Source: Candidatus Gastranaerophilales bacterium
GTDB taxonomy: Bacteria > Cyanobacteriota > Vampirovibrionia > Gastranaerophilales > Gastranaerophilaceae
DNA length: 38,957 nt
Direction of reading: 5' to 3'
Assembly (NCBI GenBank): GCA_944325515.1
Contig: CALVAO010000018.1
Span: forward strand, 1 to 38,957
Positions 25,545 through 32,850 of the stretch are shown one piece after another (position 1 is the stretch's first letter; each line of letters opens with the position of its first letter). Both the position numbers and the translations under genes were made by a program. Below the pieces are notes generated by a model that saw nothing but the letters and a program-made list of their open reading frames with translations, was not told where the DNA came from and searched no databases.

Positions 25545-25889
25545 ATGCTCGTAATAACTAGAAAAAATGGTCAAAAAATAATGCTCAACGACAATATTGA
25601 AATTACTATTGTCGAAGCAAAGAATGGTGTTTGCAAGGTTGCAATAAAGGCAGATAAAGATGTAAAAATTTATCGTGAAGAAATTTATTTGCAAATTAAA
25701 TTAGCTAATATGATAGGTAAGAATACAAATATTTCTGCAGTAGATTCTGTATCCGACTTAATAAAAGGTGGTAATACCGCTTTAAATGACAAAATTGAAA
25801 CCGATACGGCTGTTGGTGAGGAGCTGCTTGTTGATGACAATAAGCAATCCAAAAATTCTATAAGAATTAATAAGAAAAATGCCGAGTGA
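25545..25889 (+). CDS. csrA: Carbon storage regulator CsrA with a long C-terminal extension
   Basis: RNA-binding translational repressor that acts on GGA motifs in mRNA leaders, here expected to control flagellin. The core (residues 1 to about 58) has MLVITRKNGQKIML, IEITIVEAKNG and VKIYREEIYLQI with the key arginine at R44. The protein then continues for about 55 extra residues, acidic and Ser/Asn-rich, ending in a basic tail (SIRINKKNAE). Ordinary CsrA is about 60-75 residues, so 114 is long. AAGGA precedes the ATG by about five bases. The last 11 bases overlap the next gene, so the extension is not simply a lost stop codon in a spacer. The flagellin gene lies about 7 kb downstream. Confidence 0.92.
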   Translation: MLVITRKNGQKIMLNDNIEITIVEAKNGVCKVAIKADKDVKIYREEIYLQIKLANMIGKNTNISAVDSVSDLIKGGNTALNDKIETDTAVGEELLVDDNKQSKNSIRINKKNAE

Positions 25890-26463
25890 TAATAAAATAA
25901 ATAATATTTTCTTTTTTTATAATGACAGCTCTAATTTACAAATCAAACCTAATTCTATAGAGCATGCCTATCTTGCGGTTTTGGATAACGATTTGCATTC
26001 TGCTCGGAAACTTTTTGCCCGGATTGATTCTCCAAGGGCGAAGTGGGGAAAGGTGTTTGTTTCAATTTTAAAAGGACACATGCAGAACTTTCCGACATAT
26101 TTTCAAATAAGAAATTTTTTTGAAATCGATTTAGAATTTTTACTCAAAAATGAGAAAATTGATTATGTTGAAAATTTGTTAGGTTCTCTTGAATACTTAG
26201 TTAATATAAATCAAGAAGTGTATAAATTTGCAGCACGAGTCATGTATGAGAATAATTTGTATTCAGCGGCTTTAAATTATATGGAAAAGTCAAAAGAAGT
26301 CTATTACAATGATCCGGAATTACACTTTATGTTTGCGCGGTTCTTTTTAAATGTCTATAATTACATTGAGGCTGAATATTATATAAACGAGTGTCTGAAA
26401 CTTCTGCCGGACTATTATCCTGCTCATCTCTTAAAATCACAAATTGATGGAATGAAGTTTTGA
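25879..26463 (+). CDS. TPR-like protein overlapping csrA
   Basis: A 194-residue protein with TPR-like helical pairs: SIEHAYLAVLDNDLHSARKLFARID (about 26-50), VYKFAARVMYENNLYSAALNYMEKSKEVYYNDPELHFMFARFFLNVYNYIEAEYYINECLKLLPDYYPAHLL (about 115-185). There is no signal peptide. It overlaps csrA by 11 bases in another frame and has only a weak ribosome binding site, so it is probably translated by coupling. Its position suggests an adaptor or chaperone in the FliW-CsrA circuit, but that is inference. No named family is recognised. Confidence 0.75.
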   Translation: MPSDNKINNIFFFYNDSSNLQIKPNSIEHAYLAVLDNDLHSARKLFARIDSPRAKWGKVFVSILKGHMQNFPTYFQIRNFFEIDLEFLLKNEKIDYVENLLGSLEYLVNINQEVYKFAARVMYENNLYSAALNYMEKSKEVYYNDPELHFMFARFFLNVYNYIEAEYYINECLKLLPDYYPAHLLKSQIDGMKF

Positions 26464-26472
26464 TAGTATAAT
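26444..26472 (+). promoter_or_regulatory. Promoter of the coiled-coil gene, probably leaderless
   Basis: TTGATG (26444-26449), a 17-base spacer and a perfect TATAAT (26467-26472). Six bases later comes the ATG at 26479. The -35 box lies inside the end of the preceding TPR gene. Confidence 0.65.
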
Positions 26473-26478
26473 TTGTTT

Positions 26479-27135
26479 ATGAATAAAGATATGTTTGTAA
26501 ATGCTGATAAACATCCTTTTATAAATAAAGATGATAGTAATTTCTTTATGCAGTCAGAGGAGACATTATCTCTATCAAATCATTCAGAGCCGCCAAGGAG
26601 GCTGAATGATTATGATTATAATATTTTAAGAGAAGACGCGTATAAAGATGTTACAGATGAAACTTTTAAACTGGAATATAAAATTTCAAAAATTGAGGCT
26701 GAAATAAAAGATATTGATAGGCAAATTCTTGCAGCAAAAGATATTAAAGACTATGATTTAGTAGAGAATTTGTTCAGTAGAAAAAAAATGCTTATAGAAG
26801 ATTACAAATACTTATCAGATATTTATAATTCCACAAGTTTGTCTGCAAAAATATCAGGCGGGTTGGTTTCTAAGGTTAAGGAGCAGGTTAGGGGTATCAA
26901 ACGCAGGTTAAATGATGCAGGTGAAAATATTATAGCTAGAATGCCGGGTAGAATGGCATCTCTTTTTGAGTTGAAAAAATCTCTGGCAAAACTTTCCAAT
27001 ATAAATAAAAGTGTGGATGAGCTTATGAGTATGCAGACTCCGTATGGTGAAACTATTGACCGATATGAACAGCTTTCCAAATATATTGTCAAGGCTAATA
27101 ATATTCAAGCAGAAATCTCAAAATATTTGAGATAA
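26479..27135 (+). CDS. Coiled-coil protein of unknown function
   Basis: A 218-residue soluble protein. The N-terminal 55 residues are polar and probably disordered. From about residue 58 there is a long coiled-coil stretch (TFKLEYKISKIEAEIKDIDRQI) followed by more amphipathic helix up to the C-terminus. There is no signal peptide or membrane segment, and no family I recognise. The frame can be read from a TTG at 26473, but that codon lies in the gap after a perfect -10 box; the ATG at 26479 is at the expected transcription start, so a leaderless message is likely. der follows 38 bases downstream. Confidence 0.65.
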   Translation: MNKDMFVNADKHPFINKDDSNFFMQSEETLSLSNHSEPPRRLNDYDYNILREDAYKDVTDETFKLEYKISKIEAEIKDIDRQILAAKDIKDYDLVENLFSRKKMLIEDYKYLSDIYNSTSLSAKISGGLVSKVKEQVRGIKRRLNDAGENIIARMPGRMASLFELKKSLAKLSNINKSVDELMSMQTPYGETIDRYEQLSKYIVKANNIQAEISKYLR

Positions 27136-27136
27136 T

Positions 27137-27165
27137 TTGTATTGCTTTTTTGTTTCTGTTAAACT
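27137..27165 (+). promoter_or_regulatory. Candidate promoter of der
   Basis: TTGTAT (27137-27142), a 17-base spacer and TAAACT (27160-27165) with TG one base before the -10 box. The ATG is eight bases further on and has no Shine-Dalgarno, so the message may be leaderless. Confidence 0.45.
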
Positions 27166-27173
27166 GATTAATT

Positions 27174-28514
27174 ATGAAACGAAATCCTGTAATAGCTGTT
27201 GTCGGGCGCCCGAATGTCGGCAAGTCCACTTTTGTAAACAGGCTGGTTGGCAGACGCCAGTCTATAGTTGATGACCAACCTGGCGTTACGCGTGATAGAA
27301 TATATTTTGATGTTGAATGGCAAAACAAACCTTTTACTGTTATTGATACAGGCGGCATTGTCCCCGGAGATGAAGATGAAATAATGCTTTCTATTTATAC
27401 GCAGGCTAAAATTGCATGTGATGAAGCTGATAAAATTATTTTTCTTGTAGACGGTATAGAAGGTGTTACTCCGGTTGACACAGATATAGCAAATATATTG
27501 CGTCAATCCGACAAACCTGTTTATCTAGCAGTTAATAAAATCGACTCTCATAATCAAATTACAATGATAAGCGATTTTTATTCCCTTGCAATCGGCGAAC
27601 CTATAGCAATTTCAGCCTTACACGGATCTGGCGGTGTAGGTGATTTGCTTGAAGAATTAACCTCCGATTTTGAATACGGCGAAAATAGTGAAGAAGATTC
27701 AATTATAAAAATCGCAATCGTAGGACGTCCGAATGCGGGTAAATCTTCTATAGTCAATGCGCTTCTTGGAGAGAAAAGGGTAATAGTTTCCGATATATCT
27801 GGTACAACGCGTGATAGTATAGATTCAAGATTGTCATATAATGACAGGGAGTTTGTTATTATTGATACAGCAGGAATAAGAAAAAAGTCGAAAGTCGATT
27901 ATGGTGTAGAAAAATTTGCTGTAGACAGGGCTATTCGTTCAATTAGGGAATGCGATGTCGCTTTGATGGTAATTGATGCAACAGAAGCCATAAATGGTAT
28001 TTCGGATCAAGACAAAAAGATAGCTTCAATTATTACAGAAGCAGGAAAAGGTCTGGTAATTGCGATTAATAAATGGGATTTGGTAGAAGATAAAAAAGCT
28101 AATACTATCAATAAATTTGAACAAAAAATTGCTAATGAGATTCCGTTTTTGGATTACGTGCCTAAAATATACATAAGTGCCGTAACACATCAGCGATTAA
28201 ATCAAATTTTTACAAAAGTTACTGAGGTATATCAAGAATGTACAAAACGTGTTTCTACAGGGCTTTTGAATAAAATTGTCAATGAAGCATATGCACTTAA
28301 TCCGCCTCAGACAATAAGAAATAAGCGCTTAAAGATTCTGTATGCTACACAAGCGTCAGTGAAGCCTCCGGCTTTTGTTCTGTTTGTTAATGACGAGGCT
28401 TTATTAAAGGATCATTATAAAAGGTACATAGAGAACAAACTCCGCGAGGCATTTGGTTTTACGGGTACGCCTGTAAGGATTGCAGTAAGAGCAAGGTCTG
28501 AGAAAAAGAAGTAG
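27174..28514 (+). CDS. der: Ribosome assembly GTPase Der (EngA)
   Basis: Double GTPase needed for 50S subunit maturation. The 446 residues hold two tandem G domains and a C-terminal KH-like domain. Domain 1 has G1 GRPNVGKST (11-19), DTGG and NKID. Domain 2 has GRPNAGKSS, DTAGIRKKSKV and NKWD. The C-terminal part has NPPQTIRNKRLKILYATQ and PPAFVLFVND. The length is normal and every motif is intact. It ends eight bases from the end of the convergent L,D-transpeptidase gene, with no terminator visible between them. The start codon lies a short distance after a promoter-like element. Confidence 0.97.
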   Translation: MKRNPVIAVVGRPNVGKSTFVNRLVGRRQSIVDDQPGVTRDRIYFDVEWQNKPFTVIDTGGIVPGDEDEIMLSIYTQAKIACDEADKIIFLVDGIEGVTPVDTDIANILRQSDKPVYLAVNKIDSHNQITMISDFYSLAIGEPIAISALHGSGGVGDLLEELTSDFEYGENSEEDSIIKIAIVGRPNAGKSSIVNALLGEKRVIVSDISGTTRDSIDSRLSYNDREFVIIDTAGIRKKSKVDYGVEKFAVDRAIRSIRECDVALMVIDATEAINGISDQDKKIASIITEAGKGLVIAINKWDLVEDKKANTINKFEQKIANEIPFLDYVPKIYISAVTHQRLNQIFTKVTEVYQECTKRVSTGLLNKIVNEAYALNPPQTIRNKRLKILYATQASVKPPAFVLFVNDEALLKDHYKRYIENKLREAFGFTGTPVRIAVRARSEKKK

Positions 28515-28521
28515 GTCTATT

Positions 28522-29109
28522 TTATTTAATAATAACAATATCTCCTCTTTTGACATCTTTGGCAATTTGTTTGATAACCTCGTTGTCCATTCTCATGCAT
28601 CCCATTGATACGTATTTTCCAATGCTTTCCGGTTGGTTAGTCCCATGTATAAATTCGCCTGTCTGAGATTGCTCCCCAGTTTTAGGGTTAATTTTATTTA
28701 GGCAAATAACCTTTGGACCATAAGCAGAAGGGTTTCTCCTTCTTTTAGTATGCCTTGGTGCGTATCGGTAAGGATATGTTTCAACATGAGTAACAGTTCT
28801 TACGCCTTTGTCTGTCGGTGTATTCTTTTTACCGCTGGCTATTTTGTATGCAATGAATGCTTTCCCGCTGGAGTTGTACCTGTATAAAACATTTGTACTC
28901 AAATCAACTACCATAGATGCTTGTGCCGGTTTATTGGCAATAGTAATATATGGTTCCGGTGCATTTTTAAGCACTGTTGAATCCGTGCATCCTTTTGCCG
29001 TTACTACCGCAAAGCTGTCTTTAACAGGCAGTTGTGCATATGTTTTGGGGATACTTGCAGACGCTATAAGCGTAGTCAGTCCGATTATGTATTTTGCTGA
29101 AATTTTCAT
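28522..29109 (-). CDS. L,D-transpeptidase (YkuD domain), exported
   Basis: A 195-residue exported enzyme expected to form 3-3 peptidoglycan crosslinks or attach proteins to the wall. The signal peptide covers residues 1 to about 25 (ends PKTYAQ). The YkuD domain shows VDLSTNVLYRYNSSGKAF, ASGKKNTPTDKGV, and the active-site region HGTNQPESIGKYVSMGCMRM. Relative to the usual S/T-H-G-C motif, the His next to Gly-Cys is Met (SMGC); the upstream His of HGTN and the Cys nucleophile are kept. A basic HTKRRRNP loop precedes the active site. No Shine-Dalgarno is visible. It is convergent with der. Confidence 0.9.
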   Translation of the reverse strand: MKISAKYIIGLTTLIASASIPKTYAQLPVKDSFAVVTAKGCTDSTVLKNAPEPYITIANKPAQASMVVDLSTNVLYRYNSSGKAFIAYKIASGKKNTPTDKGVRTVTHVETYPYRYAPRHTKRRRNPSAYGPKVICLNKINPKTGEQSQTGEFIHGTNQPESIGKYVSMGCMRMDNEVIKQIAKDVKRGDIVIIK

Positions 29110-29144
29110 ATTTTTATAAAAACCTATAAAAATATATTTTGCGC

Positions 29145-30152
29145 TTAAAACATTTTAATAATTTTTCTGACATCTGTAAGAGTCTTTTGTGCCTCAATTC
29201 GGGCTTTTTCAGAACCTTCTTTTAGAATTCTTTCAACGATTTCCGGATGAGCCTCGTAATATTTTCTCTTCTCTCTGATTTCAGCCATTCGTGCATTAAT
29301 TTTAGCCCCAAGCTGTCGTTTACAGTCTGCGCATCCTCTCTGCCCTTTTTCGCATTCGCATTTTACAGTGCGGACTTCTTCTTCAGAACCGAATATTTTC
29401 CAGTATTTGAATGCTACTTCGCACTCGTCCGGATGACCTGGATCATCTTTTCTCATTCTGCTTCTGTCTGTTATTGCTGACATAACTTTTTTTGCAGTAA
29501 CTTCTTCTGTATCAGAAATTTTAATATCATTATTGAAAGATTTGCCCATTTTGTTGCCGTCAAGCCCGCAAATCAGAGGACAGTTATTTAGAAGAGGCTG
29601 TGTTTCTTTAAAATAGTCCGTTTTATATATGTTATTAAATCTTCTGGCAATATCTCTGGTGAGCTCTACGTGTGCAACCTGGTCAATTCCTACAGGAACA
29701 AAATCCGCGTTAAAGGTAAGAATATCAGCAGTCATAAGAACCGGATATCCCATAAGCCCATAATTTATCTGGGAGGCAAATCCCTCTTTTGAGCGCAGAA
29801 TTTTTGCCATATCTTTTAAATTCGGATCTCTTTCAACCCAGTTCTGCGGAGTAATCATGCTTAAATAAATATGTAACTCTGCAGTTTCCGGCAGTAAGGA
29901 TTGTACATATATTACAGCCTTATCCGGATTTATTCCGCAGGCAAGCCAGTCAGTTGCAACATCTATAATATCCTGTCTCAGTCCTTCTGTTTTGTCATAT
30001 TTTGTAGTAAGAGCATGCCAGTCAGCAATAAAATAATAACATTTATATTCGTCTTGAAGCTTTACCATGTTATCAATTACGCCTAAATAATGTCCGAGGT
30101 GTAATTTTCCTGTCGGACGCATACCTGTATAAACTATTTTATTGCTTTGCAT
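29145..30152 (-). CDS. trpS: Tryptophanyl-tRNA synthetase with a [4Fe-4S]-type cysteine motif
   Basis: Charges tRNA-Trp with tryptophan (class I synthetase). HIGH-type motif HLGH is at residues 18-21 and KMSKS-type KMGKS at 201-205. Cysteines 244, 267, 274 and 277 form C-x22-C-x6-C-x2-C, the pattern I recall for the iron-sulfur cluster of the Thermotoga-type TrpRS; a fifth, C265, lies nearby. An ATG at 30167 overlaps the upstream stop, but the ATG at 30152 has AAAGGGAAG just before it and begins closest to the family start (KIVYTGMRPTGKLHLGHY), giving 335 residues. It follows the GH13 gene closely and is probably cotranscribed. Confidence 0.95.
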   Translation of the reverse strand: MQSNKIVYTGMRPTGKLHLGHYLGVIDNMVKLQDEYKCYYFIADWHALTTKYDKTEGLRQDIIDVATDWLACGINPDKAVIYVQSLLPETAELHIYLSMITPQNWVERDPNLKDMAKILRSKEGFASQINYGLMGYPVLMTADILTFNADFVPVGIDQVAHVELTRDIARRFNNIYKTDYFKETQPLLNNCPLICGLDGNKMGKSFNNDIKISDTEEVTAKKVMSAITDRSRMRKDDPGHPDECEVAFKYWKIFGSEEEVRTVKCECEKGQRGCADCKRQLGAKINARMAEIREKRKYYEAHPEIVERILKEGSEKARIEAQKTLTDVRKIIKMF

Positions 30153-30163
30153 ATTCTTCCCTT

Positions 30164-31681
30164 TCATCTGTTCGCAATTTTAATGACTTTTATTTCACCG
30201 GAATCTAAATCAGTAAATATTTTTTTATATCCGGTTTTGATATTTTCATTGCCGTTTATAATTATAAAAATTGTCTTTTTCCTAACATTAGGAGTTTTTA
30301 TGGTGATTTTATTCTGCGGATTTTTAAAGTCTAAATTCCCGATAACAATAATTGTTTCATTTTTGTAAGTACGGGAAAAAGCGAAGACTTTTTCATTATC
30401 CGTGTTTAGAGCGTTAAAACTTCCTCTTGCAATGAATTCTGCATTATTTTGTCTAAATTCATACGCCTTTTTAAAATTTTCTAAAATATTTTTGTTGTTT
30501 CCGCCCGGCTTTCTTGAAAAATTGAATAAATCCATTTTCCCCCTGTGGACAAAATAGAAATAATCATCAGTTTCGCTTTTTTCAGCCTTAGAGTTTGCCC
30601 AGGGGTAAATATAATCGTCTCCGGAGAAAAATCCGTCTATGCAATAAGGATTAAACGGCAGTGTAGCTTGAAGCCATTCAATCATAATAGAAAACGCTTC
30701 TCCGTGCAAAATAACCGGACTGACTTCGTCGTGTGTTGTAAAGCTTAGTATAACGCTTTTGGGCTCTTTATAAGAATTAAGAAGCTTTAAATTAAATTTA
30801 ATATGGTTAATAAACTCTTCTGCACTCCACTCTTTTAAGTTGAAAAAGCTTCCGTAGTATCCGTCAAATCCGGCTTGCAGTAATTTGTCATACGGAGTAA
30901 ATTCTGCATATAAACTCGGCGGTTCTCTCCAGGAATCAGAAGCTTCTGCAAGGAAAAGAAACTGGGGATCCCTGCTCCTTGTATATTTTATAATTTCAAC
31001 CCAAAAATCATAAGGCTTTATTGTTGCAACATCTGCTCTGATGCCGTCTGCTCCCAGCTTAAGTACCATATCGACAAATCTTTTATGCGCATCAAGGACA
31101 TCTTGGTTAAGCTTTCCGTTTTTTCCCGTATTTAATAGGCGGACATCTGTCCAGTCAGTTGGAACAATAGAACACTGCCTGCTGTCTTTTATAAAAAGTT
31201 CCGGATGTGTTAGGAACAAATCATACGCACCGCAGCTAGGGAGGTCGATAATCACCCTAATGTTTCTTGCATGACATTCGTCAATGAATTTTTTAGCCTG
31301 TTCAAAGTCGGATAGTTCAGAGTTATTATCTACCAGCTGAGGATTAATACTCCAAAAATCAGAAGCCGCATATACAGAACCTGCTGTGCCAAGGGCTTTT
31401 AATCTGCCTGTAGGAGTAATTGGTAGTACATGTAGAGTATTTATATGAAGATTCTTAATTTCATCAAGCCTGTCAATTGCATTAAGAAAATTGCCGCCAA
31501 TTTCACCTTCATCAATTAGTTGATTACCGTTTGCATCATCAGCATTGAATGTTCTTAGATTAATTGCGCAAATTCTGGCATTGTTACTTAAAAATAATGT
31601 TCTTAAATCATTATTTTCATTTGCACTGCATATATTTGTAATTAGAAGAACTGCAATTGCAGATAAAAGAAATTTTTTCAT
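30164..31681 (-). CDS. Exported alpha-amylase-family (GH13) protein
   Basis: A 505-residue periplasmic or secreted GH13 enzyme acting on alpha-glucans or maltooligosaccharides. The signal peptide ends near residue 20 (ITNICSA). A calcium-type loop DANGNQLIDEGE lies at 49-60. Catalytic residues are visible: nucleophile D217 (GIRADVA), acid/base E246 (FLAEASD) and transition-state D318 (TTHDEV). Region I is unusual: D146 is kept, but the Asn-His normally following is replaced (DLPSCG). A C-terminal beta domain closes the protein. GAGGG five bases before the ATG supports the start. Its stop overlaps the first possible trpS ATG. Fine specificity cannot be read. Confidence 0.88.
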   Translation of the reverse strand: MKKFLLSAIAVLLITNICSANENNDLRTLFLSNNARICAINLRTFNADDANGNQLIDEGEIGGNFLNAIDRLDEIKNLHINTLHVLPITPTGRLKALGTAGSVYAASDFWSINPQLVDNNSELSDFEQAKKFIDECHARNIRVIIDLPSCGAYDLFLTHPELFIKDSRQCSIVPTDWTDVRLLNTGKNGKLNQDVLDAHKRFVDMVLKLGADGIRADVATIKPYDFWVEIIKYTRSRDPQFLFLAEASDSWREPPSLYAEFTPYDKLLQAGFDGYYGSFFNLKEWSAEEFINHIKFNLKLLNSYKEPKSVILSFTTHDEVSPVILHGEAFSIMIEWLQATLPFNPYCIDGFFSGDDYIYPWANSKAEKSETDDYFYFVHRGKMDLFNFSRKPGGNNKNILENFKKAYEFRQNNAEFIARGSFNALNTDNEKVFAFSRTYKNETIIVIGNLDFKNPQNKITIKTPNVRKKTIFIIINGNENIKTGYKKIFTDLDSGEIKVIKIANR

Positions 31682-31696
31682 ATATCCCTCTTAGTA

Positions 31697-32098
31697 CTAT
31701 TTAATCTGAAAAATGCATTTAACGCAATGAGCTTTTGGTGTTAAAACTTTATTATCTTCTGTGTCAAAAGTTTTAGCAATCCTTGTAATTAATGGTTCTC
31801 CGCAAATAGGACACTTGAGGTTTGTTTCATGGTTTAAGATTTTTCGTTTCAAATTCTCTATAACGTCGTCACTAATGGTTTCAAATTGGTAATTTCTTTC
31901 TCTCATTTTTAAATCTTGAGGAGAGCATTTCAAAATTCTGGCTAGCTGCTGCCTTTGGGTTACAGATAAAAACAATTCTTTGCCGGATTCAATATCTTCA
32001 AGAATTTCTAGTTTAATATTAGTCTTTTTAGCCAGCCCGCTTACTGATAATCCAGCTTTTTCTCTTTTCTTTTGAATAAATTCTGCTAAGCTTTCCAT
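31697..32098 (-). CDS. XRE-type regulator with C-terminal zinc ribbon
   Basis: A 133-residue probable transcription regulator. Residues 1-65 are an XRE helix-turn-helix (LAEFIQKKREKAGLSVSGLAKKTNIKLEILEDIESGKEL). The C-terminus has paired cysteine motifs CPICGEPL and HCVKCIF, a likely zinc ribbon. The start is the ATG at 32098; a promoter with TTGACG, 16 bases and TATAAT ends seven bases before it, so the mRNA is probably leaderless. Its promoter and first five codons (MESLA) are copied exactly at 37165-37216. It is divergent from the flagellin transcript, so it could regulate that gene; this is inference from position. Confidence 0.82.
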   Translation of the reverse strand: MESLAEFIQKKREKAGLSVSGLAKKTNIKLEILEDIESGKELFLSVTQRQQLARILKCSPQDLKMRERNYQFETISDDVIENLKRKILNHETNLKCPICGEPLITRIAKTFDTEDNKVLTPKAHCVKCIFQIK

Positions 32099-32135
32099 AG
32101 TTGTAATTATATATTATAAAGCATGTCCGTCAATC
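32084..32135. repeat. 52-bp direct repeat, copy 1 (regulator promoter and start)
   Basis: A 52-base segment identical to 37165-37216. In this copy it spans codons 1-5 of the XRE/zinc-ribbon gene, its leaderless start and its complete promoter (-10 at 32106-32111, -35 at 32128-32133, reverse strand). Identity stops sharply at both ends. Confidence 0.97.
32106..32133 (-). promoter_or_regulatory. Promoter of the XRE/zinc-ribbon regulator
   Basis: On the reverse strand TTGACG (32128-32133), a 16-base spacer and TATAAT (32106-32111), then seven bases to the ATG at 32098. There is no room for a ribosome binding site. Confidence 0.65.
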
Positions 32136-32201
32136 TAAGATAAAGAATTGAATGTAATTGTAAAAAATTATAAAATTTTACCAAATAAAGTGTTACGGAT
32201 T

Positions 32202-32230
32202 TTGAGAATGTGGTATTAATAAAGTATAAT
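32202..32230 (+). promoter_or_regulatory. Candidate promoter of the flagellin transcript
   Basis: TTGAGA (32202-32207), a 17-base spacer and TATAAT (32225-32230) form a good sigma-70 promoter. If it drives the flagellin gene, the leader is about 610 bases. No sigma-28 or sigma-54 flagellar promoter could be recognised nearer to the gene. Confidence 0.5.
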
Positions 32231-32437
32231 AATCAAGGATGCGATTAAGATATGTGTAAGAAAGAAGCAGCAGAGCAAATTATGAATATTGCTGTATTTG
32301 CCTTAAACCCGCTTGTAGTCATGCTTTCGGGGGAGGGGGTAAATCTAGAAGCGTGTCCGGATGAACATTTTAGACTATTATTTATCTCAAAAAAGCAAGA
32401 ATTAAAAAATAATGCAAACTACTATAATAGAACGCTT

Positions 32438-32482
32438 GCGCTCTCCTTCCCTGGATGGGGAAGGCTGGGATGGGGTGATACT
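32438..32482 (+). repeat. REP-like GC-rich element, copy 2
   Basis: Same orientation as the copy at 5795. It shares CTCCTTCCCTGG, then GGGGAAGGCTGGGATGGGGTG. It is inverted relative to the copy at 32644, with about 160 bases between, so the two can fold into one long stem in the flagellin leader. Confidence 0.8.
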
Positions 32483-32643
32483 AACGCATCTCACACTAAT
32501 CCCAAAGCCATCCATTCAGTAAATCCCAAAATAAAACTTCATCAACTGTCCCTTCTCCTTCTAAAAGACACAGGACTTGAAAGTATAGCATTGAGTTTGC
32601 ATAGCTTTATCAATAAACTTTTTAGCTTAGTTTCCTCTTCGGA

Positions 32644-32690
32644 GTATCACCCCACCCTAGCCCTCCCCATCCAGGGAGGGAAGGCGTGTG
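32644..32690 (-). repeat. REP-like GC-rich element, copy 3 (inverted)
   Basis: Reverse complement of the element at 32438 with few differences: GTATCACCCCACCCTAGCCC, then CATCCAGGGAGGGAAGG. Similarity to copy 2 includes the flanking GTATCACCCCA and the GGATGGGG centre. Confidence 0.8.
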
Positions 32691-32850
32691 ATGCGTTATC
32701 GGGACGTTTTTCTGGCTTTATTTATCTTTTTGCACGCAATTATTTACCCCTGCCATCACTCTGTCAATGTTCCCAACCTCTTAGTCACCTAAGGCAACAG
32801 TCACTTAGTCACTTAATTACCAGTCTCCAAATTCCCCAAAGGAGGCTTGT

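Larger units (their letters stand above)
32237..32850 (+). other. Long flagellin leader region with weak reading frame
   Basis: About 600 bases between a good promoter and the flagellin start. A frame of 201 codons runs through it (32252-32857), but it crosses two inverted REP-like elements, has biased, low-complexity translation in its second half and a poorly spaced ribosome binding site, so I doubt it is a conserved protein. The last 80 bases hold a small direct repeat (CTTAGTCAC at 32780 and 32804). The flagellin Shine-Dalgarno AAAGGAGG (32838-32845) is strong, and GGAG could pair with CTCC at 32825-32828. The AAGGA there is also a potential CsrA site. Confidence 0.5.

Noticed and set aside
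32711..32740. Sigma-54 promoter (TGGC...TTGC) before flagellin
   Set aside because: The distance between GG and GC is 16 bases rather than the required 10.
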